A stretch of 64,000 nt of DNA from Paenibacillus alginolyticus DSM 5050 = NBRC 15375 (GTDB lineage: Bacteria; Bacillota; Bacilli; Paenibacillales; NBRC-103111), in assembly GCF_000422905.1 (NCBI RefSeq), contig NZ_AUGY01000008.1, forward strand, positions 1-64,000. The letters run 5' to 3'. Both the position numbers and the translations under genes were made by a program. Position 1 is the first letter of the stretch; each line of letters begins with the position of its first letter. Of the stretch, positions 52,447-61,327 are shown piece after piece. A model generated the notes under the pieces. That model made no database searches. It was not told the DNA's origin and worked only from the letters and a program-made list of their open reading frames with translations.

Positions 52447-52547
52447 ATTTCCCCTCTTTTTCTTAAGCCTAAACAATGGTAAGATAGAGAGCAGTGTAGA
52501 GAAATAGCAAGTGGTCTATATGTACTCATTGAAGGGGGAAAAGGCTT

Positions 52548-52937
52548 TTGCTTAAGAGAACTTTAATCGGATTACTTCGCAGTCATGAAACGACCGGAGA
52601 TAAAGCCAAAGATCCTTTGCTTAAAACAAGATATTATAAGCTTCCTAAAGAACAAGTATGGGAAGAAGTCACTGCCGTTCTGAAAAAAACGCCGGGCTAT
52701 AAACTTCTCCACGAAGTTCAAAACGTAGGTGAAATTCTCGCGGAACGTAAAACAATGACTGGGCGAACACAGGATGTTACGTTAACGCTATTTGGGATTA
52801 ATCCCGTGAAAACCGCGGTAGACATTTATTCAGCATCCCGAGGCTCGATGGGGGATTTGGGTTCCAATTATCGTACAATTATAGATATTTATAAACAATT
52901 AGACAGAAAGCTTGCTCCATATAAGATTGAAGGATGA
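52548..52937 (+). CDS. DUF1499-type cytosolic protein
   Basis: The 129-residue soluble protein begins with LLRSHETTGDKAKDPLLKTRYYK, shown in part, and has the beta-rich pattern of the small DUF1499-like Bacillus proteins often labelled cytosolic protein. No signal or membrane helix. Function is unknown. Start TTG 52548 has GGGGG nine bases ahead. It converges on tpx and shares a terminator with it. Confidence 0.75.
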   Translation: MLKRTLIGLLRSHETTGDKAKDPLLKTRYYKLPKEQVWEEVTAVLKKTPGYKLLHEVQNVGEILAERKTMTGRTQDVTLTLFGINPVKTAVDIYSASRGSMGDLGSNYRTIIDIYKQLDRKLAPYKIEG

Positions 52938-52939
52938 CA

Positions 52940-52975
52940 AAAACAGCAGGGAAGCTAGGCCTCCTTGCTGTTTTA
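52940..52975. terminator. Terminator between the DUF1499 gene and tpx
   Basis: AAAACAGCAGGGA pairs with TCCTTGCTGTTTT around AGCTAGGCC. T-runs flank it on the rightward side and A-runs on the other. Confidence 0.85.
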
Positions 52976-52986
52976 TTTTGTGCGGA

Positions 52987-53505
52987 TTAAACTAATTTTT
53001 TGACAGCTTCTACAGCTGTTTCATAATTAGGGTGAGCCGTCATTTCGCCAAGGTACTCCACGTATTGAACGGTATCATTTGCATCGAGTACGAAAATGGC
53101 ACGCATATCAAGTTGAAGCTCTTTGATTAATACGCCATAGGCTTCGCCGAAAGATTTTGTTTTGTAATCGGACAAAGTGATTACTTTGTCAATTCCAGCC
53201 GCACCACACCAGCGGGATTGTGCGAAAGGAAGATCAACGCTGATCGTCAGAACAGCAACATTATCGCCTAGACCTGCTGCTTCTTCATTGAAGCGGCGAG
53301 TTTGTGCGTCACAAACGCCTGTATCCAAAGATGGAACAACGCTGATCAGCTTTACTTTACCAGCATAATCTGAGAGGGAAACTTGAGTCATCAAATCTTT
53401 GTTGACTGTGAAGTTAGGTGCTTTATCACCCACTTTAATTTCTGGTCCTACCAAAGTAATCGGATTGCCTTTAATGGTTGCAACACCAGTACGTTCTTGT
53501 GCCAT
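52987..53505 (-). CDS. tpx: Thiol peroxidase
   Basis: The 172-residue protein shows the Tpx peroxidatic site PSLDTGVCDAQTRRFNEEA and the resolving Cys in SRWCGAAGIDK, with the GDKAPNF start. It reduces hydrogen peroxide and lipid peroxides with thioredoxin. ATG 53505 follows AAAGGAGG; the open frame extends to 53544 without a better site. It is divergent from the LysR-type regulator. Confidence 0.95.
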   Translation of the reverse strand: MAQERTGVATIKGNPITLVGPEIKVGDKAPNFTVNKDLMTQVSLSDYAGKVKLISVVPSLDTGVCDAQTRRFNEEAAGLGDNVAVLTISVDLPFAQSRWCGAAGIDKVITLSDYKTKSFGEAYGVLIKELQLDMRAIFVLDANDTVQYVEYLGEMTAHPNYETAVEAVKKLV

Positions 53506-53666
53506 ATGAACTGTTTCCTCCTTTATTTTCCTGCTGAATAACAACTTAATTATTATAAGCTTTTTGAACTTAGGTTGTCCAATCGTTACTGTAAGGCTAT
53601 AATTTAAAATGTTTAAAGATTTTGTAAGCTTGTAATCATGGAAGAAAAGTCGGAGGATTTATCCAA

Positions 53667-54551
53667 GTGGAATTAAGACAACTGCAGTACTTTGTAAAAG
53701 TAGCTAGAAAGCAGCATGTGACACAAGCAGCGGAAGAAATGCATGTTGCGCAGTCAGCTGTTAGCCGGCAAATTCATCTTTTAGAGGAAGAGCTGGGCAT
53801 TAATTTGTTCGTGCAAAAAGGTCGTAATCTTCATCTTACCTCCGTAGGTCATTTATTCTTAAGCAGGGTCGAAGGAATACTGACAGACTTAGAACGCGCT
53901 GTTGGCGAAATACATGAATTTCTTGACCCGGAAGCTGGGGAAATTCGTATTGGGTTCCCGCATAGCCTGGTCATCAATTTGCTCCCTGCTGTCGTTGCAG
54001 CCTTTAAAAAAGATCACCCTAACGTTAAATTCAGGCTTCGTCAAGGAACATATACGTCCTTAATCCGAGATGTCTCTAAGGGAGAGATCGATCTGGCTTT
54101 CATTTCACCGTTTCCAGAATCACATGAACATGTTGCGGGTGAAATTTTGTTAACCGAAGAATTGTATGCGATTATTCCCTCCAACCATATCCTTGCGGAT
54201 TACACATCGATACGACTGGAACAGTTAAAGAACGAGCCATTCGTTATGTTTAGAGAAGAATATACGCTGCGTACGATTGTGATGGAGGCTTGCTTGAAAG
54301 CTGGCTTCATTCCGAAGATTGAGTTCGAAGGTGAAGAAACAGATACCATTCGTGGACTCGTAGCCGCGGGTATGGGGGTCAGTCTGCTTCCTTCCATGGC
54401 TTTAATGGAAAGCGGTCAAATGCAGCCGGTCAAGATTCGTGTGACTGATCCTGCGGTTACTAGAACTGTCGGTTTAATTTGCCGAAAAGATGAAAAGCTG
54501 CCTTTGGTGGCTGAAGTTTTCAGGCGGTTTCTATGTGAATATTTTCAATGA
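53667..54551 (+). CDS. LysR-family regulator, GltC-like
   Basis: The 294-residue protein has the LysR winged helix at the N-terminus (LRQLQYFVKVARKQHVTQAAEEMHVAQSAVSRQIHLLEEELG, in parts) and a two-lobe ligand domain. Line by line the helix-turn-helix, FLDPEAGEIRIGFPHSL and GLVAAGMGVSLLPS resemble GltC of Bacillus, which controls glutamate synthase. There is no gltAB in the window, so a paralogue with another target is possible. GTG 53667 has GGAGG ten bases ahead. It is divergent from tpx. Confidence 0.88.
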   Translation: MELRQLQYFVKVARKQHVTQAAEEMHVAQSAVSRQIHLLEEELGINLFVQKGRNLHLTSVGHLFLSRVEGILTDLERAVGEIHEFLDPEAGEIRIGFPHSLVINLLPAVVAAFKKDHPNVKFRLRQGTYTSLIRDVSKGEIDLAFISPFPESHEHVAGEILLTEELYAIIPSNHILADYTSIRLEQLKNEPFVMFREEYTLRTIVMEACLKAGFIPKIEFEGEETDTIRGLVAAGMGVSLLPSMALMESGQMQPVKIRVTDPAVTRTVGLICRKDEKLPLVAEVFRRFLCEYFQ

Positions 54552-54603
54552 AAAAAGCTCATCTTGGGTGTTTGAATGACACCTTACAAGATGAGCTTTT
54601 TTT
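54552..54603. terminator. Bidirectional terminator
   Basis: AAAAAGCTCATCTTG pairs with CAAGATGAGCTTTTT. It lies between the LysR gene and the zinc protease gene. Confidence 0.9.
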
Positions 54604-54605
54604 GA

Positions 54606-55295
54606 TTAGTCGTCACTATTACGGCCGCTAAATATCATAATATATTTCACAAGTTCAAGAACGGAGATTAAGGCGGCTGCGACATACGTAAGAGCAGCTG
54701 CATTTAATACCTTGGCTACCCCGCGTTCTTCTTCATTAGAAATGAAGCCTTCAGCGACCATTAAATCTCGGGCTCTTGAGCTGGCGTTAAATTCTACTGG
54801 CAATGTAACTAATTGAAAAGCAACGGCTGCTGCGAAAAAGATAATGCCTAGACCGAGTAACCATGGGATCTGTTGGAATAAGAAGCCGGCTAGTATGAGC
54901 AAGGGAGCTACACCGGAAGCGAAATTAACAACCGGGAACATGTGATGCCTTGCGACAAGCATGGGATAATGAACTTGGTGTTGAATGGCGTGACCTACCT
55001 CGTGACAGGCGACAGCGACTGCAGATATGGAGTTTTGATAGTAGACTGACTCAGATAAACGTACGACTCGGGCTGTCGGATCATAGTGATCGGATAGGGT
55101 TCCGGGTACAGCCTCAACAGGGACATCATACAGTCCATTGGCATCGAGCATGCGTCTTGCTGCCTGAGCGCCTGTCATTCCTGAATAAATGGGAACCTCT
55201 GACCACTTGTTGAATGTTCCCCGAACTCGAAACGAGGCCCACAACGAAAGTCCGAATGCAATAATAATGAGAAAATCCATGGGATGAAAAAACAT
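54606..55295 (-). CDS. Zinc metallopeptidase, YugP-like
   Basis: The 229-residue protein starts with a membrane helix (FLIIIAFGLSLWASFRV), has the zinc motif HEVGHAIQH (about residues 97-105) and two more helices near the centre. It then has NASSRARDLMVAEGFISNEEE and a final helix. This matches YugP (COG2738). Role is likely membrane protein quality control. GGAGG precedes ATG 55295. A MerR-type regulator lies upstream on the same strand and may share the transcript. Confidence 0.9.
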   Translation of the reverse strand: MFFHPMDFLIIIAFGLSLWASFRVRGTFNKWSEVPIYSGMTGAQAARRMLDANGLYDVPVEAVPGTLSDHYDPTARVVRLSESVYYQNSISAVAVACHEVGHAIQHQVHYPMLVARHHMFPVVNFASGVAPLLILAGFLFQQIPWLLGLGIIFFAAAVAFQLVTLPVEFNASSRARDLMVAEGFISNEEERGVAKVLNAAALTYVAAALISVLELVKYIMIFSGRNSDD

Positions 55296-55318
55296 TTTGA
55301 CATTCCTCCGTATTTTCG

Positions 55319-55759
55319 TTACGAGAACGGATTTTTACCTAGAAGAACAATGAGCGCTTCAATACAGGCCGCTGTTGGCTGTGTAAGTATACGGGAAAGC
55401 TTCTTCATTTGATTTGGCTTCAACTGTTGGATAATGGGTCCCAGCTCTTTAGCTTCTTTCATTAACTGTTCTAAATGAAGCTGGATAGATGTCAGCTTAT
55501 CTCTCACTGTATCATCTGGGGACACTTTACTCCATTGTTGTAAATTCGCTTTGATTTCCTCTAAGGTATATTTCTCGTTCTTCATAGATTCAATACGTTT
55601 AAGTCGAGTTAAAGTTTCATCACTATAAAGGCGGTAATTTGTATCTGATCTTTTCTCGGGCTCAATCAAGTTTAACTTGGTGTAGTAATCAATGGTTCGA
55701 GAACTGACATCGGCAAGTTTAGCTAGTTCTCCGATTTTATAAAGCTTCTCTTTCCCCAA
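55319..55759 (-). CDS. MerR-family regulator
   Basis: The 146-residue protein has the MerR helix-turn-helix YKIGELAKLADVSSRTIDYYTKLNLIEPEKR, in parts, then a coiled-coil dimer region and an unusual ending (TQPTAACIEALIVLLGK). The Cys near the end is not the mercury set. The ligand is unknown. Start TTG 55759 has AGAGGTG seven bases ahead. Promoter elements lie at 55809-55838. It may control the protease gene downstream. Confidence 0.85.
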   Translation of the reverse strand: MGKEKLYKIGELAKLADVSSRTIDYYTKLNLIEPEKRSDTNYRLYSDETLTRLKRIESMKNEKYTLEEIKANLQQWSKVSPDDTVRDKLTSIQLHLEQLMKEAKELGPIIQQLKPNQMKKLSRILTQPTAACIEALIVLLGKNPFS

Positions 55760-55808
55760 ATAAATTCACCTCTACTCCAATGTTATGTTTGATTTCTTCT
55801 ATATATTA

Positions 55809-55838
55809 ATGATACCTGATTACAAACCGTACAGTCAA
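55809..55838 (-). promoter_or_regulatory. Promoter of the merR-like gene
   Basis: Read leftward, TTGACT and TATCAT are 18 bases apart. TTAC (55820-55823) and GTAA (55841-55844) form a dyad across the -35 region, a possible MerR-type site. Confidence 0.55.
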
Positions 55839-55978
55839 ACGTAATACTTTTCAAAGCTGACATTGCATTAAGGATAGGAATTGTAACATTTTGCTCGATC
55901 TATGAACGAAAACACGAATTATGCCTGTTTGATGTGAGGTTATTTTTCGTTTTTTCAATTTTATTGAAGAAAATCCTA

Positions 55979-56007
55979 TTGTCAAACCCAATTAACCTGT
56001 ATATAAT
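55979..56007 (+). promoter_or_regulatory. Promoter of amt
   Basis: TTGTCA (55979-55984) and TATAAT (56002-56007) are 17 bases apart, close to consensus. A TGTCA-N8-TAACC segment overlaps the -35; it resembles a GlnR/TnrA site (TGTNA-N7-TNACA) but with one base more spacing and one mismatch. Confidence 0.75.
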
Positions 56008-56063
56008 GACATTAAGAGTTTCATTGCATGTTATTTAATCTAACATTAAAAGGAAGTGGTCGT

Positions 56064-57449
56064 ATGGTTAAGAAGTTGTTGTTAGCTTTCGGCGTTATGG
56101 CATTATTGTTCCCTACTCTCGCATTTGCTGCAGATGAAACGACAGTACCCCAACTTCAAAGTGCAATTGATGCCGTGTGGGTTATGTTAGCTGCTATCTT
56201 GGTTATCTTCATGCAAGCTGGTTTTGCTTTATTAGAAGCGGGGTCTACTAGAATGAAAAATGCCGGTCACGTAGCTGGTAAAACAATTTTAACTTTTGGC
56301 TTATGCGCCATCGCTTTCTGGGCTGTAGGTTTCGGTTTCGCCTTCGGTGACGGAAATGCTTTCTTCGGAACGACAGGGTTCTTCGTTACAGGATTAGAAG
56401 ATCAAGCGGCAGCGTCATTCGGCTCCCTTTCTTTCTCGGATGTACCTATTGGTATTAAATTCTTGTTCCAATTAGCTTTCGCAGGTGTATCCTTAGCAAT
56501 TGCATGGGGCGGATTTGCAGAAAGAGCAAAACTTCCCGTTTACTTCATCTTCGGAATTTTGTTTACAGTCGTGATTTATCCAATCGTTGCTCACTGGGTA
56601 TGGGGCGGCGGCTGGTTGAGCAAGCTTGGTATGCAAGATTTCGCAGGATCAACGGTTGTTCACTTACAAGGTGCAACAGCAGCGCTTGTAGCTACTATCT
56701 TGTTAAAACCACGTATTGGCAAATATAATAAAGATAAAACGCCAAACTTGATTCCTGGTCACAACCAAGTGTTGTCTGTCCTCGGTGTTATCATTCTCTG
56801 GATCGGTTGGTTCGGGTTCAACCCAGGTAGTACACTAAGTGCAATGGGTGATGGGTTCTTTGGATATATCGCTCTGACAACGAACATGGCTGCTGCGGCA
56901 GGCGGAGTTGCGGCTTTGGTTATTTCTTGGATGTACTTCGGTAAAGCAGATATTCCTAGTATGTTGAACGGTGTTCTTGCAGCGCTTGTTGCCATCACTG
57001 CAGCTTGTGCTTTCGTAGACACGTGGGCGGCAATTGTCATCGGTGCGGTAGCTGGTATTGTTACATTCTTCACTGCACAATGGTTTGAAAGAGCTGGCAT
57101 CGACGATCCGATCTACGCGTTCTCTGTTCATGGTATTGCTGGTATCTGGGGCACGCTTTCCACTGGTTTGTTCGCTACACCTGAGCTTTCAGCGAAGGTT
57201 GGTGTTGGCGGTGCTGGGTTGTTCTACGGTGGTGGTTTACACCAATTAGGTATTCAAGCGCTAGGGGTATTCGGAGCTCTTGCATTCGTACTTGTACTAT
57301 CCTTCATTATCCTTGGTATTCTGAAAGCTACAATTGGTCTTCGTGTAACAGAAGAAGAAGAGATTATAGGTCTGGATTTGTCTGAACATGGTTCATACGG
57401 ATATCCGGAACAAATGAAAAAAGCAGCTCAAAACGGCGTGTCCGTTTAA
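56064..57449 (+). CDS. amt: Ammonium transporter (Amt)
   Basis: The 461-residue protein has a signal peptide (LLLAFGVMALLFPTLAFA), then 11 helices. The Amt features are clear: MQAGFALLEAGSTRMKNAGH near the start, HLQGATAALVATILLKPR, with the first pore His, and HGIAGIWGTLSTGLFA with the second. It conducts ammonium or ammonia into the cell. ATG 56064 has AAGGA nine bases ahead; the frame extends to 56028. Downstream are a nucleotidyltransferase-like gene and an exonuclease gene, not glnK, which is unusual for an amt operon. Confidence 0.93.
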   Translation: MVKKLLLAFGVMALLFPTLAFAADETTVPQLQSAIDAVWVMLAAILVIFMQAGFALLEAGSTRMKNAGHVAGKTILTFGLCAIAFWAVGFGFAFGDGNAFFGTTGFFVTGLEDQAAASFGSLSFSDVPIGIKFLFQLAFAGVSLAIAWGGFAERAKLPVYFIFGILFTVVIYPIVAHWVWGGGWLSKLGMQDFAGSTVVHLQGATAALVATILLKPRIGKYNKDKTPNLIPGHNQVLSVLGVIILWIGWFGFNPGSTLSAMGDGFFGYIALTTNMAAAAGGVAALVISWMYFGKADIPSMLNGVLAALVAITAACAFVDTWAAIVIGAVAGIVTFFTAQWFERAGIDDPIYAFSVHGIAGIWGTLSTGLFATPELSAKVGVGGAGLFYGGGLHQLGIQALGVFGALAFVLVLSFIILGILKATIGLRVTEEEEIIGLDLSEHGSYGYPEQMKKAAQNGVSV

Positions 57450-57486
57450 TCCTATAGACTTTCTACTAGAGCAAAGGGGATGCAAC

Positions 57487-58569
57487 ATGAATCATCTCTC
57501 AATGGAACAGATCCTGGAACGCATCTATCAATTGGAACAGTTCGATGAGATGCGAATAACCAGAGATCAGGTGCATGAGATGGTTCGGGAGCATCTCCTT
57601 TTCTCTCATTCACCTGAAATTGGGCGAAAAGTAAATCAAATTCACGATGCTTTTATTCACAGGACGATAGAACTTGCAGAACATATGTTGGAGGATGAAG
57701 GGTTCGGGAAACCGCCTGTTCCTTATGCATTTATATTATTGGGCAGTGGAGGGAGACGTGAACAAACGCTTTGGAGTGATCAAGATAACGGGCTTATTTA
57801 TGAAGAAAGTGAAGATCACTCAGAGGAAGAATTAGATGACTATTTTATCAAACTTGTAGATTGTATCCTTCGTGGTCTTGATATTTTAGGCTATCCGCCA
57901 TGTGAAGGCAATGTGATTTCGAGCAATAAGCAATGGCGAAAGCCGATATCCATGTATATCGAGATGATGACAGCATGGTTTATGGAGCCGGATTGGGAAA
58001 ATGTTCGTTACTTGCTCATCCTTGCGGATATGCGATGTATTTTCGGTTCCAAAGCCCTGGTAGATCGGCTCAAAGGCGAATTTCTTGCTTATGTTCAGAA
58101 GCATCCGAGTATCTTGAAGTATTTGTTATCCAATACACTCCATCACAGAATCACATTAGGCGTATTCGGACATCTGATTACAGAAAGATATGGGGAGGAT
58201 GCTGGAGGTTTTGATATTAAATATGGGGCCTATATTCCTATCGTTAATGGGATTCGTCTACTTGCTATTCAAGCGGGGATCATGCACTCATCTACGTTGG
58301 AGAGAATTAGATTGCTGGAGGAAACCTCTTTCATTCCTAAGCAATTAGCAGTTGAATGGCAGGCAGCTTTTGGGGTTGCGCTTAAGCTTAGAGATATGAC
58401 ACCTTATCAGCTTGCTGATGAGATGTATACGACAAGAGGCAAACTTAACGCTGAGCAGTTGACCAAAGAGATAAAGCAAGAATTAAAACATTGTTTGCGT
58501 ACGGGGATGGAGTTGCAAAAGTATGTTAGAAAATCAATTGATTCACACATAGAGACAGAAAAAGGTTAG
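57487..58569 (+). CDS. DUF294 nucleotidyltransferase-like protein
   Basis: The 360-residue protein has the nucleotidyltransferase signature GSGGRREQTLWSDQDNGLIY (residues 86-105), with Gly-Ser and the metal-binding Asp 98 and Asp 100. The rest is the DUF294 C-terminal helical domain. Relatives in Proteobacteria carry CBS domains; here they are absent. The fold is that of GlnD, which uridylylates PII. No PII gene is present in the window. AAAGGGG supports ATG 57487. The gene is 38 bases after amt, so it probably belongs to the same operon; a role in ammonium or transport control is an inference. Confidence 0.82.
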   Translation: MNHLSMEQILERIYQLEQFDEMRITRDQVHEMVREHLLFSHSPEIGRKVNQIHDAFIHRTIELAEHMLEDEGFGKPPVPYAFILLGSGGRREQTLWSDQDNGLIYEESEDHSEEELDDYFIKLVDCILRGLDILGYPPCEGNVISSNKQWRKPISMYIEMMTAWFMEPDWENVRYLLILADMRCIFGSKALVDRLKGEFLAYVQKHPSILKYLLSNTLHHRITLGVFGHLITERYGEDAGGFDIKYGAYIPIVNGIRLLAIQAGIMHSSTLERIRLLEETSFIPKQLAVEWQAAFGVALKLRDMTPYQLADEMYTTRGKLNAEQLTKEIKQELKHCLRTGMELQKYVRKSIDSHIETEKG

Positions 58570-58615
58570 AAATAACGGGATTAAGGTTTCATTGGGCAGG
58601 GAGAGGTGATTCGAG

Positions 58616-59350
58616 ATGAAAGATATGCGTCCGGCTGGCCGAATGTGGCATTTGTACAAAATGGGTGGTCTAACACCAGCGCTAACGTCCATGTTTGATG
58701 TGCAGAGTGCTCAACAGATGGCTTTTATTCGTTCCATGTTGAAGGAGCAAAGGAAAGATTCTCTTTTTGAGATACCACTTCACTCGATGGAAATCGTAGT
58801 TTTTGATTTGGAAACGACGGGATTCTCTCCTTATAACGGTGATGAAATTATTTCGTTCGGAGGCGTCTCTGTCATTGGCGGTGAAGTGCAAAGTAATCAT
58901 ACATTCTATAGTATGGTAAATCCAAAACGAAAGATTCCAGATGAGATTGTTAATCTAACCGGCATCACGAATGAAACGGCTGCTGATGCGCCTGAATTAA
59001 TAGGGGTGTTAAGTGACTTTTTGGAGTTTGTAGGGCAAAGAATACTGGTTGCTCATGCAACTGGTCACGATAAAAACTTTTTGAATTCAGCCCTATGGCG
59101 AACCTCCAAAGTAAGCTTATCACATCGTGTACTCGATATCATGATGATCGCCAAATGGCTAATGCCTAAGAGGAAAAATTTGAGCTTAGACTCTCTGCTT
59201 CATGCCTATGATATTCCAGTAACGAATCGTCATCATGCGCTTGATGATTCCCTTATGACTGCGCAGCTATGGTCTAGATTCATGGAGGAAATAAAATCAA
59301 GAAATGTAGATACCTTAGGTGATTTGTACGCCTTATTAAGCCATCACTGA
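58616..59350 (+). CDS. DnaQ-like 3'-5' exonuclease
   Basis: The 244-residue protein shows the DEDDh site: DLETTG (residues 64-69), a central ATGHDKNFL and HHALDDS near the end. The N-terminal 50 residues are an additional helical region. Such enzymes degrade DNA or RNA from the 3' end. In many bacteria a DUF294 gene is followed by a DnaQ-like exonuclease; the same pair occurs here next to amt. GAGAGG precedes ATG 58616. Its last 7 bases overlap the convergent JAMM gene. Confidence 0.85.
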   Translation: MKDMRPAGRMWHLYKMGGLTPALTSMFDVQSAQQMAFIRSMLKEQRKDSLFEIPLHSMEIVVFDLETTGFSPYNGDEIISFGGVSVIGGEVQSNHTFYSMVNPKRKIPDEIVNLTGITNETAADAPELIGVLSDFLEFVGQRILVAHATGHDKNFLNSALWRTSKVSLSHRVLDIMMIAKWLMPKRKNLSLDSLLHAYDIPVTNRHHALDDSLMTAQLWSRFMEEIKSRNVDTLGDLYALLSHH

Positions 59351-59775
59351 CCGATGACAAACGCAAGTTTGTGATAAGCGGTCTGTGGGGCTTTTTTTAT
59401 TTGGTAAAGCTGCAGCTCGGGGCGCTGCGGTTGTTGTAAGGATAAGATCCAATAGGTAGGAATTGAATGCCAAAGTGTTTGTAGATCCTGTTCCGAAGGA
59501 AGGGGAGGAGCCGTAGGGTGCGAATGGAAAAGGCCGATCACTGGATGATTGCTGTCCATTAGGTAAGGGAGCATTTCTACGGGACTTATTTCAAAAAGAT
59601 TCCTTGGGTTACTTGCGATATTTCGTAAAGGAATGAAGGTACTCGTTTGCAGTTCTCCATTTCCAGAGTCTTGTCCGCCTAGAATGAAGCCGCATGCTTC
59701 TTCAGGAAGTCGCTGCAAGCTGTAAGAGATAAGATCGTTGTATACCTCTGCATTTATAAATACGTTCACCCTCAA
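59344..59775 (-). CDS. JAMM/MPN+ metalloprotease-like (M67)
   Basis: The protein of about 143 residues has the JAMM signature: EEACGFILGG early and GLFHSHPTAPPLPSEQD with the His-x-His and Asp ligands. Bacterial members act on sulfur-carrier or ubiquitin-like conjugates, sometimes in cysteine synthesis. No such carrier is in the neighbourhood, so the target is unknown. TTG 59775 has AAGGG close ahead; a TTG at 59793 is also possible. It overlaps the exonuclease end by 7 bases. Confidence 0.85.
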   Translation of the reverse strand: MRVNVFINAEVYNDLISYSLQRLPEEACGFILGGQDSGNGELQTSTFIPLRNIASNPRNLFEISPVEMLPYLMDSNHPVIGLFHSHPTAPPLPSEQDLQTLWHSIPTYWILSLQQPQRPELQLYQIKKAPQTAYHKLAFVIGQ

Positions 59776-59820
59776 TCCATCCCTTCTAATCAACGTGCAT
59801 GTTAGAATGAGGTTAGTATA

Positions 59821-61125
59821 TCATTCTTTTTTAGTCATTTCCCCTTTAGGCTTAATAAAGAAGAACACGAGTGCAAGCATAAGAAGCGCCATGGAAGATA
59901 CGGTAATAAAGATAGTTTTATGCGAAATGTTCATGAGCCATCCGAAAAGTGGGGGTCCGAAAGCCACGCCAATGAATCGGAGACTATTGTACAAAGAAGT
60001 TATCATGCCGCGCTGCTCACGCTCTACCGAGCCAGTAATCAGTGTATTTAAACAAGGCAGCAGGAGCCCGGTGCCAATACCGCTGAGCGTAAGTAAGCCG
60101 ATGAAGATGTAGAGATTGGCATTTAGAAAGATGGCTAAAGCTAGCGAAACGGTCATTAGGATAAGACCAATGTTCATTAACCATCGCATGAGTGTGCCGT
60201 TTTGTTTGATTATGGCGCCGGTCGTGTAAGAGGTGATGACCATACCGAGCAAGGGGATAGCAAGAATAAGTCCTTTGCGTATACCTTCAATGCTGTAAGG
60301 CGCTTCTTCTAGTATTTGTGATAAGTAAAAGAGAACACCGAACAAGATAAAAAGTGTGACGGACCCAGCGAAAAATGCAGGGATGAGCCAGCGTCCTTTT
60401 TCTCGAAGAATCGTGCCAATTTGTTTCAAATATTGCTTGAGTGGCTCGGCTTCCTTCTCTTTGGGTGGTTCCTTAATCAGAAAGATAACAGCGAGCAGCG
60501 CCAAGATGCAGAATATAGGAAAGGCGAAAAACGGGGCAAACCATACAATTAAGGCTAATAATGAGCCTAAAATAGGACTCACAACTTTGCCTGTTCCGTT
60601 AGATGCCTCGATGAGTCCGAGTGCTTTACTGGCTTCCCCGCCTTTGTACAAATCACCGACAAGCGCCATTGCGATAGGGGCCGTACCTGCCGCACCTAGG
60701 CCTTGTATCGCTCGTGAGGCTATCATTAGGGGATAGGAATTCCAAACGGCTGCGAAGCCTGCTAGAACGCCAGCAGAGCCGTAAATGATCAAGGAAGGGA
60801 TGATGACGGCTTTGCGTGTGAAACGGTCTGATAAATAACCTGATACTGGGATGATGATTCCGGCTGTGATTGAAAATAAGGTGATGACAAGTGAACTTTG
60901 GAAACGGGATATGCCCATTTTTTCTTGCATATCAGGTAAGATAGGGACGAGCATAGAATTACCTAGAACGAGAACTAAAGGGATCGTCGCTAGGGCGACG
61001 TATTCCCAGATATGACTTTTTTTGTTTCCGGATTTGTTTTCGGATTTATTTTTAGAATTGTCTTCTGATTTGTCTTCAAATATGTTTTTAGTAAATTTTT
61101 TGCCCGTGGCTGCTTTAGTAGTCAT
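59821..61125 (-). CDS. MFS drug/siderophore exporter-like
   Basis: The 434-residue protein has an unusual N-terminal Lys/Ser/Glu/Asn tail of about 35 residues (repeats like KSEDNSKNKSENKSGNKK), then 12-14 helices. The MFS loop GYLSDRFTRKA and the motif C-type GLGAAGTAPIAMALVGD suggest an antiporter that exports a drug or siderophore, in the manner of YmfD. AAAGGA precedes ATG 61125. Single gene. The low-complexity tail may vary between strains. Confidence 0.85.
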   Translation of the reverse strand: MTTKAATGKKFTKNIFEDKSEDNSKNKSENKSGNKKSHIWEYVALATIPLVLVLGNSMLVPILPDMQEKMGISRFQSSLVITLFSITAGIIIPVSGYLSDRFTRKAVIIPSLIIYGSAGVLAGFAAVWNSYPLMIASRAIQGLGAAGTAPIAMALVGDLYKGGEASKALGLIEASNGTGKVVSPILGSLLALIVWFAPFFAFPIFCILALLAVIFLIKEPPKEKEAEPLKQYLKQIGTILREKGRWLIPAFFAGSVTLFILFGVLFYLSQILEEAPYSIEGIRKGLILAIPLLGMVITSYTTGAIIKQNGTLMRWLMNIGLILMTVSLALAIFLNANLYIFIGLLTLSGIGTGLLLPCLNTLITGSVEREQRGMITSLYNSLRFIGVAFGPPLFGWLMNISHKTIFITVSSMALLMLALVFFFIKPKGEMTKKE

Positions 61126-61327
61126 AATAATGAGAGTCCTTTCAGAACATGTTGTATGTTTACTTTTCCCATTTAGGTTAAAAGTATACTGTGAATTGTT
61201 CCTCGTTGAAAAGAATCGTATAAGTTTTGCAGCTCGTCCCCGTAGGACGACGGAGTTGTTTTATCCTAGAATGTTGGAATTTACGTGGAATTGGAGATAA
61301 TATAGACAGAGTGGAGGTGGAAATGCT

